Origin: Syntrophaceae bacterium UBA2251
Lineage (GTDB): Bacteria; Desulfobacterota; Syntrophia; Syntrophales; UBA2251
Direction of reading: 5' to 3'
Assembly: GCA_002347815.1 (NCBI GenBank)
Contig: DDXV01000047.1
Location: 1-21,831, forward strand
DNA length: 21,831 nt
Notes under the pieces: model-generated
Told to the model about the DNA's origin: nothing
Database searches by the model: none
Seen by the model: the letters and a program-made list of their open reading frames with translations, nothing else
Shown: positions 7,875 to 15,283 of the stretch, piece by piece
Layout of the letters: each line of letters opens with the position of its first letter
How positions within the stretch are numbered: the first letter of the stretch is position 1
Position numbers and translations under genes: made by a program

Positions 7875-8960
7875 ATGAAACGCCCGCGCGCCCTCGTGAA
7901 CGGGGCGACCGCAACCGCCGCGCTTCTCCTGATCCTCGCACTGGCGGCCTGCGCCCCGTACAAGGCCTGGCTCAAGGGGCAGGCGGAAAACCACGCGACG
8001 AGATACATCGCGTTCTGGGGAGAGGCGTGGCAAAGCGCCCCCCTGACCGCGAGGCTCGCCCCGGCCCCCCCGGCCCTGGTCGAGAAGATCCGCCTCGAAA
8101 ACCGCCTCTACGGATTCCCGGAGCGCCCCGAACCCGTCTCGCCTGAACCCGTCTTCACCGAGGCGGTCCGGCGGATCGGCGACCTCCTGCCGGAGCGCGT
8201 CCGGAGCCTGGCGGAACAGCGGATCATCGGCATCTACCTCGTGAACGGACTGGGGGGAACGGGCTACGCCGAGGCGATTCTGGACGCGCAGGGGAAGGAG
8301 CGCTACGCCGTCATCGTCCTGGACCGCGACGTCCTCCTGACGCGGCGGGCGAATGCCTGGGCGAGCTGGAAGGAGAACAGCTTTTTCCGGCCCGAGACCG
8401 GCACGGAGACCGCACTCGAGCTGATCCTGGAGACGGGCGAGGAAGACTCCGTCGTCAACGCGATCGTCTTCATCCTCCTCCACGAGATGGGCCATGCCCT
8501 GGGAACGGCGAGCGGCGTCCACCCCTCGTGGAACGGCCCCGCGGAGGTCTCCGACGCCTATCCCTTTACGGCCCTGTCCTGGCGCCGGCAGGGAAGCGAC
8601 GTCGTCAGCCGCTCGGACGCGGCGTTCCCCCGGCGTTCCGCCCTCAAGCCCTACGCCTTCGCCGGGGCGACGCTGTCGCTGGACGAGGCGCCGGATCTCT
8701 ACCGCGCGCTTCAGGCCCACTCCGACTTTCCGTCCGCCCAGGCGGCGGTGACCCTCTGGGAGGATTTTGCGGAGAGCTTCGCGACGTACCTGCACGTCGT
8801 CCGCCAGGACAAGCCCTACGAGATCCGCATCCGTCGCCCAGGCCGTCCGGAGCAGGTCTTCCCCTCGTGCTGGCGCGAGGCGCGCTGCGACCACAAGAAG
8901 GCCTTCATGCGCCGCTGGTTCGAAAACCCCGTATCCCCGGCGCCGGCGGCGCCGCAATAG
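7875..8960 (+). CDS. Predicted zinc metallopeptidase lipoprotein (HEMGH)
   Basis: A 361-aa protein with a lipoprotein signal: basic start MKRPR, hydrophobic residues 10-22 and lipobox LAAC with C26 as the lipidated residue. A zincin motif HEMGH lies at 203-207 in a hydrophobic helix (IVFILLHEMGHALG), and a helix with EDFAESFATYLH (E296, E300) follows about 95 residues later and can supply the third zinc ligand, as in gluzincin-type proteins. It is thus probably a membrane-anchored periplasmic peptidase of unknown substrate. The ATG at 7875 has GGAGA about 8 nt upstream; a GTG at 7860 in the same frame, behind a stronger GGAGGAGGA, is the alternative and would add five residues. It stands alone, just downstream of the inserted element, and converges with the dehydratase genes. 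Confidence 0.72.
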   Translation: MKRPRALVNGATATAALLLILALAACAPYKAWLKGQAENHATRYIAFWGEAWQSAPLTARLAPAPPALVEKIRLENRLYGFPERPEPVSPEPVFTEAVRRIGDLLPERVRSLAEQRIIGIYLVNGLGGTGYAEAILDAQGKERYAVIVLDRDVLLTRRANAWASWKENSFFRPETGTETALELILETGEEDSVVNAIVFILLHEMGHALGTASGVHPSWNGPAEVSDAYPFTALSWRRQGSDVVSRSDAAFPRRSALKPYAFAGATLSLDEAPDLYRALQAHSDFPSAQAAVTLWEDFAESFATYLHVVRQDKPYEIRIRRPGRPEQVFPSCWREARCDHKKAFMRRWFENPVSPAPAAPQ

Positions 8961-9084
8961 GCGACGGCGCAAAAGTGTCCGGATGCAGCCCCCCCGAAAT
9001 CCTGAGCCGTGAGGCGCAGCGGCGGGGAGGCCGATTGGCGAAGGATGGGCGAAACGAAGCCGATGGCCGCTTTTCGACCGACGG

Positions 9085-10257
9085 TCAGCGGAGCATCTCC
9101 ACGAAGGCCTCCACCCGCGTCCGGACCTGCTGGCGGGAGCCGTCGCTATAGTCGTGCTCCAGGTAGAAATTCCGCACGCCCAGACCGTTGAGATAGTCCC
9201 GGACGGCGGGAATCTCGTAGCCGTGGGTGTCGCAGTACATGACGCTCTGGAGGATGACGCCGTCCACCCGCCAGTCGCGGATCAGGGCGGCGAGATAACC
9301 GAAGCGGGCCTCCAGATCCTCCCGGTAGGGTCTGCCGCCCGCGTCGTCCGCCTGGCGGTACGTCCGGGGACAGCGGATATCGGCGAGGTAGTGCCGGGCC
9401 AGCGCCGTCAGCGGATCGCCCTCCGTCTCCACATCGGTCGAGAAGGCCCGCGTCCCGACGCAGATGTCGTCCGTGACGACCTCGGCGCCGGCCGCCGCGA
9501 CGAGTTCGAACAGGGACGTGTCGTCGATCACGCTGCCCCAGACGAGGAGCCGGGGCGCCCCGGACGGCGCCGGGAGCGGCCGCTGACGGACCTCGGCGAT
9601 GACCGCCGCCAGGAGGTCGTTCCCCTCCTCGACCGGCAGGCCGGTGACCGCGAGGGCGGTCCGCTGCGCCTCGACCCCGGTCAGGCGGGGCGGGACCGTC
9701 CGGCGCAGGTCGTAGAGGTCCCTCAGAAGGGCCCGCTGCCGGTTGTGCGCCGCGATCGCCGCGCGCAGGGCCGTCCCGTCGAGGCGCCGGCCGCTCAACC
9801 CCTCCAGGTCCTTCAGCAGGATCTCGATCTGGGTGCGGAAAAAATCCAGGGCCGGCGCGTGCACCGTGTGGGGAACGTCCAGGAAATGGACGAATGCGGG
9901 CGCCGTCACATAATCCCGCCACAGGTGCACGGACATGGAGCCGACATCGCAGATGTGCGCCCCGACCAGACCGTCGAGAAAGGCGTATTGCCCCTTCATG
10001 CCCAGGTCGATCAGGCTCCGGAGAAACGGGCAGACCGCGGGCATCAGAACACGGTTGCCCTCCGTCACCGGTTCCCGCCGGTCGCCGAAGACGCGGAAGG
10101 GGACAAACCCCAGGGCCGTCATCAGCTCCACGGGGGGATAGAGGCACAGGTAGCCCATGAGGCGCGCGCCGCCCTCCCTCAACTCCCGCGCCCGCAGGGC
10201 CCGGTCCCGATAGAGCCGCTCCGCGCGCGCCAATCCGTTGTGCTCGTCCGTCATCAT
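9085..10257 (-). CDS. 2-hydroxyacyl-CoA dehydratase subunit, small type (HgdB/BcrC-like)
   Basis: A 390-aa protein. The start is one of two adjacent ATGs (10257 or 10254) behind GAGGA; I use the first. Family features are the N-terminal GYLCLYPPVELMTALGFVP segment (C38), AVCPFLRSLIDLG (C76), HICD (C103) and the C-terminal YCDTHGYEIPAVRDYL plus FYLEHDYSDG. Cysteines of this kind ligate a [4Fe-4S] cluster in 2-hydroxyacyl-CoA dehydratases and ATP-dependent benzoyl-CoA reductases, which need an ATP-driven activator of the HgdC/BcrA-D type. It follows the larger subunit gene on the same strand after 103 nt and presumably forms a heterodimer with it. The substrate is not determinable. No activator gene is present in the window. 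Confidence 0.8.
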   Translation of the reverse strand: MMTDEHNGLARAERLYRDRALRARELREGGARLMGYLCLYPPVELMTALGFVPFRVFGDRREPVTEGNRVLMPAVCPFLRSLIDLGMKGQYAFLDGLVGAHICDVGSMSVHLWRDYVTAPAFVHFLDVPHTVHAPALDFFRTQIEILLKDLEGLSGRRLDGTALRAAIAAHNRQRALLRDLYDLRRTVPPRLTGVEAQRTALAVTGLPVEEGNDLLAAVIAEVRQRPLPAPSGAPRLLVWGSVIDDTSLFELVAAAGAEVVTDDICVGTRAFSTDVETEGDPLTALARHYLADIRCPRTYRQADDAGGRPYREDLEARFGYLAALIRDWRVDGVILQSVMYCDTHGYEIPAVRDYLNGLGVRNFYLEHDYSDGSRQQVRTRVEAFVEMLR

Positions 10258-10306
10258 CCTGTCCTCGTCGGTTGTCTTTTGCGTCAGGCTGCGCCCGCGC
10301 CCCCGA

Positions 10307-10343
10307 GGCATCGGATGCCCGGTCGCACCCGGGCGTCGATGCC
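10307..10343 (-). other. Strong hairpin between the two dehydratase subunit genes
   Basis: An outer 7-bp stem (GGCATCG 10307-10313 with CGATGCC 10337-10343) encloses an inner 6-bp GC stem (GCCCGG 10317-10322 with CCGGGC 10329-10334), separated by a 3/2-base internal loop. No U-run follows on the minus strand, so it is not a classical terminator. It may set the ratio of the two subunits or protect the upstream message. Confidence 0.55.
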
Positions 10344-10360
10344 CCCCGTCTTTCCCGATC

Positions 10361-11719
10361 CTACCAGTCGGATCCCGCCTGCCGCCGCTCCTCGCGGTAA
10401 TGGTCCATCGTCGCCTCGAAGGCCTCCGCCTGGATCAGGGTCCGCTCCGGGTTGAACAGACGGATGTCCACGATGTCGCCCTCGGCCAGGAGCGACGGCA
10501 CCCGCAATTTCCGCATGAGGACGTCCTGCGTCGCCTGGAGGTGGGCGCTCGCCGTCCGGCAGGTCAGCAGGGGATGGAGGAAGGCCCCGTCGCATCGGTA
10601 CGTCCGCGCCGAATCGAGATAGGGGGCGACGAAGGCATAGGAGACGCCGTCCGAGAAGGCCTGCCGATGGCGCAGGTGGAAAAAACGCATGCAGATGCGG
10701 GCGATCCGCTCCAGGGGATCCGGGACGGCGGACAGGTCCATGGGGACGACCGGATGGTAGGCATAGCTCTCCACGACGAAGTTCCAGCCCCGCTCGGCCA
10801 GGTTTTCGAAGAACTTCAGGCTGTGCCAGGGGGGGAGCTCGGCGAAGAGCAGCCGGTATTTCTCCGGAACGGCGATCCCGGCCACCCCCTGCGCGACGCG
10901 CTCGGCCACCTCCCGGTGCATGTCCTCGTAGAGTTCGAGGACCTTCGGCAGATGCCCCGTCAGGAAGAGGCACCCCGGCATGGCGCTCCAGAAATCCCCG
11001 CTGTGCATGGGGCAGGGGCGATGCTTGCGCAGCTCGTTGACCTCGTGGAAGACCCGCTGGATCTTCAACGCGAGATCGACGACGGCTTCGAGCTTCGCCC
11101 AGTCCATCTTCCGACCCAGGAGCCTCTCCAGAAAGGCCACGAAGGCGCGCAGCTCCGCCACGACAAAGCGGACGGCCGCCTCCTCCGCCCCGTCCTCCTG
11201 AAACTCCTTCACCCCGAGATGGGGCAGCTCGAGCACCCACTGCGGACAGTCGAAGTACCGCCCCAGGGCCTGGAACCACTTGTACCGGGCGTCGCAGGCC
11301 GTTCCCGCCCCGACGAGCAGGGTCGGCCGGGCCATGCCCCCGAGGGGGGCGTCCGGCGGCACCCGGCCCGCCTCGTCCACCATCATCCGCTTCGTGTAGC
11401 CGAGGGTGGTCCGTGCATACCCGCACAGGTGGGCGGGAAACCCCTCCGCCTCCGCGAGGGCCAGATACCCCTCCGCCTGCCCCATCGAGGCGGCGATGGT
11501 AGCATAATTCTCCGGGTAGACCACCTCCACGTCCATGGCCTTGAGGAGGATGTCCCCCTCCCACCAGTTGAGCATCGACCAGGCCGTGGGATTCCCGGCC
11601 TGGCTGGCCATCAGGGTGGTGAGATACGCCTCGTTGACGACGTTGCGCAGGGGATACATGCTCTTGAGGCGGTTGATCGCCTTGCCCGGCTTCGGGGGCT
11701 TGAGCTCCGATTCACCCAT
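10361..11719 (-). CDS. 2-hydroxyacyl-CoA dehydratase subunit, large type (HgdA/BcrB-like)
   Basis: A 452-aa protein with GGAGGG 9 nt before its ATG. The N-terminal part (SQAGNPTAWSMLNWWEGD) resembles the start of BcrB/BzdO and other large dehydratase subunits. Candidate cluster cysteines include HLCGYART (C99), TACDARY (C142) and FDCPQW (C158); CPMHSGDFWSAMPGC lies further on. Together with the smaller subunit downstream it should form a radical dehydratase or reductase acting on an acyl-CoA by one-electron chemistry. Strict anaerobes of this type usually use the ATP-independent Bam system for benzoyl-CoA, so this pair more likely acts on another acyl-CoA (inference). A sigma70-like promoter and a leader hairpin precede it. 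The closest alternative is a benzoyl-CoA reductase pair. Confidence 0.78.
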   Translation of the reverse strand: MGESELKPPKPGKAINRLKSMYPLRNVVNEAYLTTLMASQAGNPTAWSMLNWWEGDILLKAMDVEVVYPENYATIAASMGQAEGYLALAEAEGFPAHLCGYARTTLGYTKRMMVDEAGRVPPDAPLGGMARPTLLVGAGTACDARYKWFQALGRYFDCPQWVLELPHLGVKEFQEDGAEEAAVRFVVAELRAFVAFLERLLGRKMDWAKLEAVVDLALKIQRVFHEVNELRKHRPCPMHSGDFWSAMPGCLFLTGHLPKVLELYEDMHREVAERVAQGVAGIAVPEKYRLLFAELPPWHSLKFFENLAERGWNFVVESYAYHPVVPMDLSAVPDPLERIARICMRFFHLRHRQAFSDGVSYAFVAPYLDSARTYRCDGAFLHPLLTCRTASAHLQATQDVLMRKLRVPSLLAEGDIVDIRLFNPERTLIQAEAFEATMDHYREERRQAGSDW

Positions 11720-11754
11720 GGTCGGTTCCCTCCTTCCTGTGAGCCCGCGGGAAA

Positions 11755-11772
11755 CCCGTCCGGCGGGACGGG
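11755..11772 (-). other. Leader hairpin of the dehydratase operon
   Basis: CCCGTCC (11755-11761) pairs with GGACGGG (11766-11772) around a 4-base loop. It lies between the predicted -10 box (11782-11787) and the ribosome site of the large subunit, so it would be at or near the 5' end of the transcript and could be an operator or mRNA-stabilising stem. Confidence 0.45.
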
Positions 11773-11781
11773 GCGGTTTCC

Positions 11782-11810
11782 TTTATAGCCGTTTTTGCCT
11801 CCGATGACAA
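11782..11810 (-). promoter_or_regulatory. Sigma70-like promoter for the dehydratase operon
   Basis: On the minus strand TTGTCA (11810-11805) is followed after 17 bases by TATAAA (11787-11782). This is a good match to the sigma70 consensus, about 60 bases upstream of the large-subunit start. Confidence 0.55.
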
Positions 11811-11829
11811 AACGAAAATCATTTCCGGT

Positions 11830-11857
11830 TTGCCGCATCGTCGTTTTATGGTATATA
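11830..11857 (+). promoter_or_regulatory. Candidate promoter for the PAQR membrane protein gene
   Basis: TTGCCG (11830-11835), 16-base spacer, TATATA (11852-11857). It is divergent from the dehydratase promoter, so the 204-bp gap 11720-11923 appears to be a shared divergent promoter region. Confidence 0.4.
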
Positions 11858-11923
11858 GGACACCCTCCGGAGAAACAGTTCCCGCGGAGGGAACCGTTCG
11901 TTCCGGATCGAAAGGGGAAAGGG

Positions 11924-12574
11924 ATGGCCATCAGGACGCATGAATTTTTCAACTTCTATTCCCACCTGACCGGCGGCGTCGCGGCGGTGGTCGGGACCGT
12001 ATTTTTGAGCCTCGTGGCCAGCTATTCCGCGTCGGCGCTGATCACCGCCCTGATCTACGGCCTGTCGGTCATTTTCCTCTTTTCGGCGAGTTCCTTCTAC
12101 CACGCCTTCAAAAAGGCGGAAAACGAGGTCTCCTTCTGGAGGAGGATGGATCGCCTCGCCATCTTCTGCATGATCGCCGGCACCTACACCCCCGTCTGCT
12201 ACCTCTACCTGGACGGCGCGTGGCGCTGGTCCATGATCGCCATCCAGTGGGGGCTGGTGGGATTCGGGCTCGTTTCGCAGCTCTTCTTCCCGCGGGCGCC
12301 CCGGGTGTTCTACGCCGTGATTTATCTCGTCATGGGCTGGCTCGCGATCATTCCGATCCGGCAGATGCTGGCCAGCATGACCGCCGTGCAGACGTTTCTG
12401 CTGTTCGCCGGCGGTCTTTTCTTCACCCTGGGCGGGATCATCTACGCGACCAAGAGGCCGCGTCTGTTCCCCGGCGTTTTCAGCTTCCACGAGCTTTTCC
12501 ACATCATGGTCCTGCTCGGCGGCGGATTTCACTATGCGATGATCTACATCGTCTACTTCGAGAAGGTCGTGTAA
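11924..12574 (+). CDS. Hemolysin III / PAQR family membrane protein
   Basis: A 216-aa protein with about seven membrane helices. The start follows a purine-rich GGGGAAAGGG. The family's metal-binding residues are in place: SSFYH with H60, D77 in the MDRLAIFCMIAGTYTP segment, and H189 and H193 in FSFHELFHIMVLLGGGFHY. PAQR/Hly-III proteins are integral membrane proteins; eukaryotic relatives are adiponectin or progestin receptors with ceramidase-like activity, while bacterial members are of uncertain function and are linked to membrane lipid homeostasis. The hemolysin name should not be read as evidence of toxin activity. It is followed after 47 nt by an alpha/beta hydrolase gene on the same strand. 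Confidence 0.87.
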   Translation: MAIRTHEFFNFYSHLTGGVAAVVGTVFLSLVASYSASALITALIYGLSVIFLFSASSFYHAFKKAENEVSFWRRMDRLAIFCMIAGTYTPVCYLYLDGAWRWSMIAIQWGLVGFGLVSQLFFPRAPRVFYAVIYLVMGWLAIIPIRQMLASMTAVQTFLLFAGGLFFTLGGIIYATKRPRLFPGVFSFHELFHIMVLLGGGFHYAMIYIVYFEKVV

Positions 12575-12621
12575 GGTCGCTATCCGTGTTCGACCCACGG
12601 GCGCGCGTATCCTCCCCACGC

Positions 12622-13527
12622 ATGAACCCCGAACCTCAGCCGATTCCCGCCGAATGCCGGCGCCTCCTGGACAGGGAAGTCCGCCTGTTCGAGGAGGAGT
12701 ACGCCCGGCACTTCCTGGCGGGAGAAACCAAGCCCCGCCGGATCGGCGCGCCCTATCTTCTCCACAGCCCCGTCTCGACGCGGGGGGTCCTCCTGATCCA
12801 CGGACTCATGGCCGCCCCGGAAGAGGTCCGTCCCTGGGCGGAATTCCTGCATGCACGGGGATACACGGTCTATGCGCCCCGGCTCGCCGGACACGGGACA
12901 TCCGCGCCGGACCTGGCGCGGCGGGGTTACCGCGACTGGCGGGCATCCGTGGAGCGCGGACACGCCCTCCTGAAGACCTGCTGCGAGTCGATCGTGGTGG
13001 CCGGCTTCTCGACGGGCGCCGGGCTGGCGCTCGATATGGCCCTCCGCAGACCGGGTGAGTTTGCGGCGGTGATCGCCATCAGCGCCCCCCTGAGGTTCAA
13101 AAGCGTCTCTTCCGCCTTCGCCGGGATGGTCGACGGGTGGAACGTCCTGATGCGCGTTCTCGGCGGGGACCGTCTCCGCAGGGAATTCGTCCCCAACGAT
13201 CCCGACAACCCGGAGATCAACTATCACCGGTGCCCCGTCCGGAGCATCGTCCAGGTCAAGGCGCTCATGCGCAAGGTCTACCGGGCCCTGCCCGGACTGT
13301 CCATCCCCGCCCTGATCATGCAGGCGAACAACGATCCCAAGGTGGCGGTCCGGAGCGGCCGGCGCCTCCACCGGCGCATCCGATCCGCCGGGAAGACCTA
13401 CCGTGAGGTGGATTTCCCCCTGCACGGAATCGTCCGGGGCGAGATCGGGCTCACCGTGTTCGCCGACGTGGAGGCGTTTCTGAACCGATTGACATGGAAA
13501 TCGGACGGGACCATCAGCGAAAGCTAG
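12622..13527 (+). CDS. Alpha/beta hydrolase (carboxylesterase/lysophospholipase-like)
   Basis: A 301-aa protein. Seen are the oxyanion strand motif GVLLIHGLMAAPEEV (55-69), the nucleophile elbow GFSTG (S130), a probable acid residue D238 (QANNDPK) and a catalytic H268 (FPLHGIVRG), that is, a complete Ser-Asp-His set. The cap region resembles Est30-type carboxylesterases and monoacylglycerol lipases. The ATG at 12622 has no strong ribosome site; other in-frame starts exist upstream, but the sequence before it is not protein-like. It may be co-transcribed with the PAQR gene 47 nt upstream, and a lipid ester substrate would fit that neighbour (inference). No signal peptide is visible, so it is probably cytoplasmic. 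Confidence 0.8.
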   Translation: MNPEPQPIPAECRRLLDREVRLFEEEYARHFLAGETKPRRIGAPYLLHSPVSTRGVLLIHGLMAAPEEVRPWAEFLHARGYTVYAPRLAGHGTSAPDLARRGYRDWRASVERGHALLKTCCESIVVAGFSTGAGLALDMALRRPGEFAAVIAISAPLRFKSVSSAFAGMVDGWNVLMRVLGGDRLRREFVPNDPDNPEINYHRCPVRSIVQVKALMRKVYRALPGLSIPALIMQANNDPKVAVRSGRRLHRRIRSAGKTYREVDFPLHGIVRGEIGLTVFADVEAFLNRLTWKSDGTISES

Positions 13528-13589
13528 GCGCCGCATCCTTCGCAACCCGCATAAATTCACCACCTCCCGAATTCCGCAGCAATTTTCGC

Positions 13590-13618
13590 TTGACATGCCT
13601 CGAGTATTTTTCTAAGGG
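13590..13618 (+). promoter_or_regulatory. Candidate promoter of the AbfD-like gene
   Basis: A perfect TTGACA (13590-13595) is followed after 17 bases by TAAGGG (13613-13618), a weak -10 box. The preceding part of the gap (13528-13589) shows no feature that I recognise. The palindromic operator candidate follows immediately downstream. Confidence 0.4.
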
Positions 13619-13626
13619 TCAGTGTA

Positions 13627-13658
13627 TTGATTGGTTAACCAATAAGTTGGCCAATCAA
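13627..13658. promoter_or_regulatory. Composite palindromic operator upstream of the AbfD-like gene
   Basis: A 14-bp perfect palindrome ATTGGTTAACCAAT (13630-13643) is followed after three bases by the palindrome TTGGCCAA (13647-13654). The outer arms TTGATTGG (13627-13634) and CCAATCAA (13651-13658) form a third inverted repeat. Size and position, just downstream of the candidate promoter, fit a site for one or two TetR dimers. The TetR gene at 17068 is the obvious candidate regulator, though its own promoter carries a different repeat. Confidence 0.6.
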
Positions 13659-13698
13659 CCAGCAAACATTGATACGACCATTCCTAGGAGGGGAAAGT

Positions 13699-15147
13699 AT
13701 GAAAACGGGCAAGGAGTACATTGACAGCATCAAGGCGATGAACTTCGAGTTGTACATCGACGGCGGTAAGATCAAGAACCTTTACGATCATCCCAAGATC
13801 CGTCCGGCGATCGATGCCGTGGCGGAGTCGTATGATTTCGCTTTCAACGCGGAGCTTCAGGAACAGTTCGTCACGACCTCACACCTCACCGGTGAGACGA
13901 TCTCGCGCTTCCAGCATGTCCCGCAGAGTACGGATGACCTCATCCGGAAGGTCAGTATTACCCGGTACGCCAATCGCCATCTGGGCTGTTGTTCGTTCCG
14001 CTGTGCCCAAAACATTTTTGCGCCTCTGCTCTACATCACAAAGAAGATCGACCATGACAAGGGCACCCGGTACCACGACAATGCCCTGAACTGGATCAAG
14101 ATGATGCAGAAGGAGGATCTCCTCGGTTGTCCTGCCATTACGGATCCAAAGGGAGATCGGCGCATTCAGGCGTGCAAACAGAGCGATCCGGAAATGTACT
14201 TAAAGGTCGTTGAGAAGAACAAGGACGGGATTGTCCTGAAAGGCGCGAAACTCTGTCAGACCGGCGCCATCCTGGCCCACGAAAAAATTGTGTTGCCCTG
14301 TACAACGCACCGCAAGGGCGACGAGGATTATGTTGTCGTCTGCGCCGTTCCCGGGAACGCCCCCGGGATCATCAATATTTCCGTTCGACAACCCCAGGAT
14401 GACCGGCGCATCCCGGGCGCAGAGATCGACCTTGGGAACATCAAATACGGCGTTCATGAATGCGTGGTGATTTTCGACAACGTCTTCGTCCCCTGGGAAC
14501 GCGTGTTCATGTGCGGCGAAGTGGAGTATTTGGATGAATTCAACAACATGTTCGGGGCCTGCCACCGGCCGACCACGGGGGGGTGCAAGTCCGGCTGGGC
14601 CGATGTCCTGATTGCCGCGACCGACCTGATGGCGGCCAATAACGGCATCCGCAACGCGTCGCATGTTAAGGACAAACTTACGGACATGTACTCCCTGTCC
14701 GAAACGATTTTCTCCTGCGGCGTGGCTGCCGCCGCAAAAGGGTTCAAAATCGGAGATGCCGGTTACCTGCCCGATCCGATCCTCGCGAACAACGCCAAGT
14801 ATTACATCTCCAAGGCCGTCTACGATTTGATCCGTCTGGCCGAAGATATCACGGGTGGCATCCTCGCCTGCTGTCCCGGAGAGAAGGAACTGACAAACCC
14901 GGAGATTGCCCCCTATCTGGCTCGTTACCTCAGGGGTGTTGACGGTCAGCCGGCGGAGCATCGGGTTCGGATCGTCCGCCTTATCGAAAATATCTCCTGG
15001 GGACTCTGCTCCATTCTTCACTCCGCCACACACGGGGGAGGATCCGGGCAGGCCTGCAAACTGCTCCTCTACGAGTTCTCCCAATACGCTCCTTACCGTC
15101 AGGAGGCCATTGAATCGGCCAAGCGTCTCTGCGGGATCACACCATAG
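13699..15147 (+). CDS. 4-hydroxybutyryl-CoA dehydratase / vinylacetyl-CoA isomerase-like Fe-S flavoenzyme
   Basis: A 482-aa protein; the ATG follows AGGAGGGGAAAGT. It belongs to the HpaB/AbfD flavoprotein superfamily. Cluster ligands known in the Clostridium aminobutyricum enzyme (C99, C103, H292, C299) have exact spacing equivalents here: C98 and C102 in GCCSFRC, H289 and C296 in CHRPTTGGCK. Equivalents of E257 (E254 in VHECVV) and K300 (K297) are also present. This places it with the cluster-containing dehydratases rather than the monooxygenases. The position of the functional Tyr296 appears to be T293, which points to altered chemistry or substrate. The family removes an unactivated beta-hydrogen through a ketyl radical. 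It leads a module with an acyl-CoA ligase and a TetR gene. Base composition is lower in GC than upstream genes. Confidence 0.82.
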   Translation: MKTGKEYIDSIKAMNFELYIDGGKIKNLYDHPKIRPAIDAVAESYDFAFNAELQEQFVTTSHLTGETISRFQHVPQSTDDLIRKVSITRYANRHLGCCSFRCAQNIFAPLLYITKKIDHDKGTRYHDNALNWIKMMQKEDLLGCPAITDPKGDRRIQACKQSDPEMYLKVVEKNKDGIVLKGAKLCQTGAILAHEKIVLPCTTHRKGDEDYVVVCAVPGNAPGIINISVRQPQDDRRIPGAEIDLGNIKYGVHECVVIFDNVFVPWERVFMCGEVEYLDEFNNMFGACHRPTTGGCKSGWADVLIAATDLMAANNGIRNASHVKDKLTDMYSLSETIFSCGVAAAAKGFKIGDAGYLPDPILANNAKYYISKAVYDLIRLAEDITGGILACCPGEKELTNPEIAPYLARYLRGVDGQPAEHRVRIVRLIENISWGLCSILHSATHGGGSGQACKLLLYEFSQYAPYRQEAIESAKRLCGITP

Positions 15148-15283
15148 TCTTGCGTCTTGGGTACGTACGGAAAGGTCTCTCACCGTTAGGAGCTTCCGTC
15201 CCTTTCTCAGGGGATAAGGTTTCAGACCGGTTAGAGGGTAGACAAGAATTAGAATAGGCAACCATCAAGAAAGGAGGAGAACT

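Noticed and set aside
7788..8972. 394-aa minus-strand frame opposite the metallopeptidase
   Set aside because: Arg-rich low-complexity shadow; the plus strand has a lipobox and an HEMGH motif in the correct order.
9154..10455. 433-aa plus-strand frame opposite the small dehydratase subunit
   Set aside because: Gly/Arg/Gln/His-rich composition and exact antisense position to a conserved gene; GC-bias shadow.
15165..15198. ACGGAA / TTCCGT repeat between the dehydratase and ligase genes as a terminator
   Set aside because: 6-bp arms with a loop of about 20 bases and no T-run; not distinguishable from chance.
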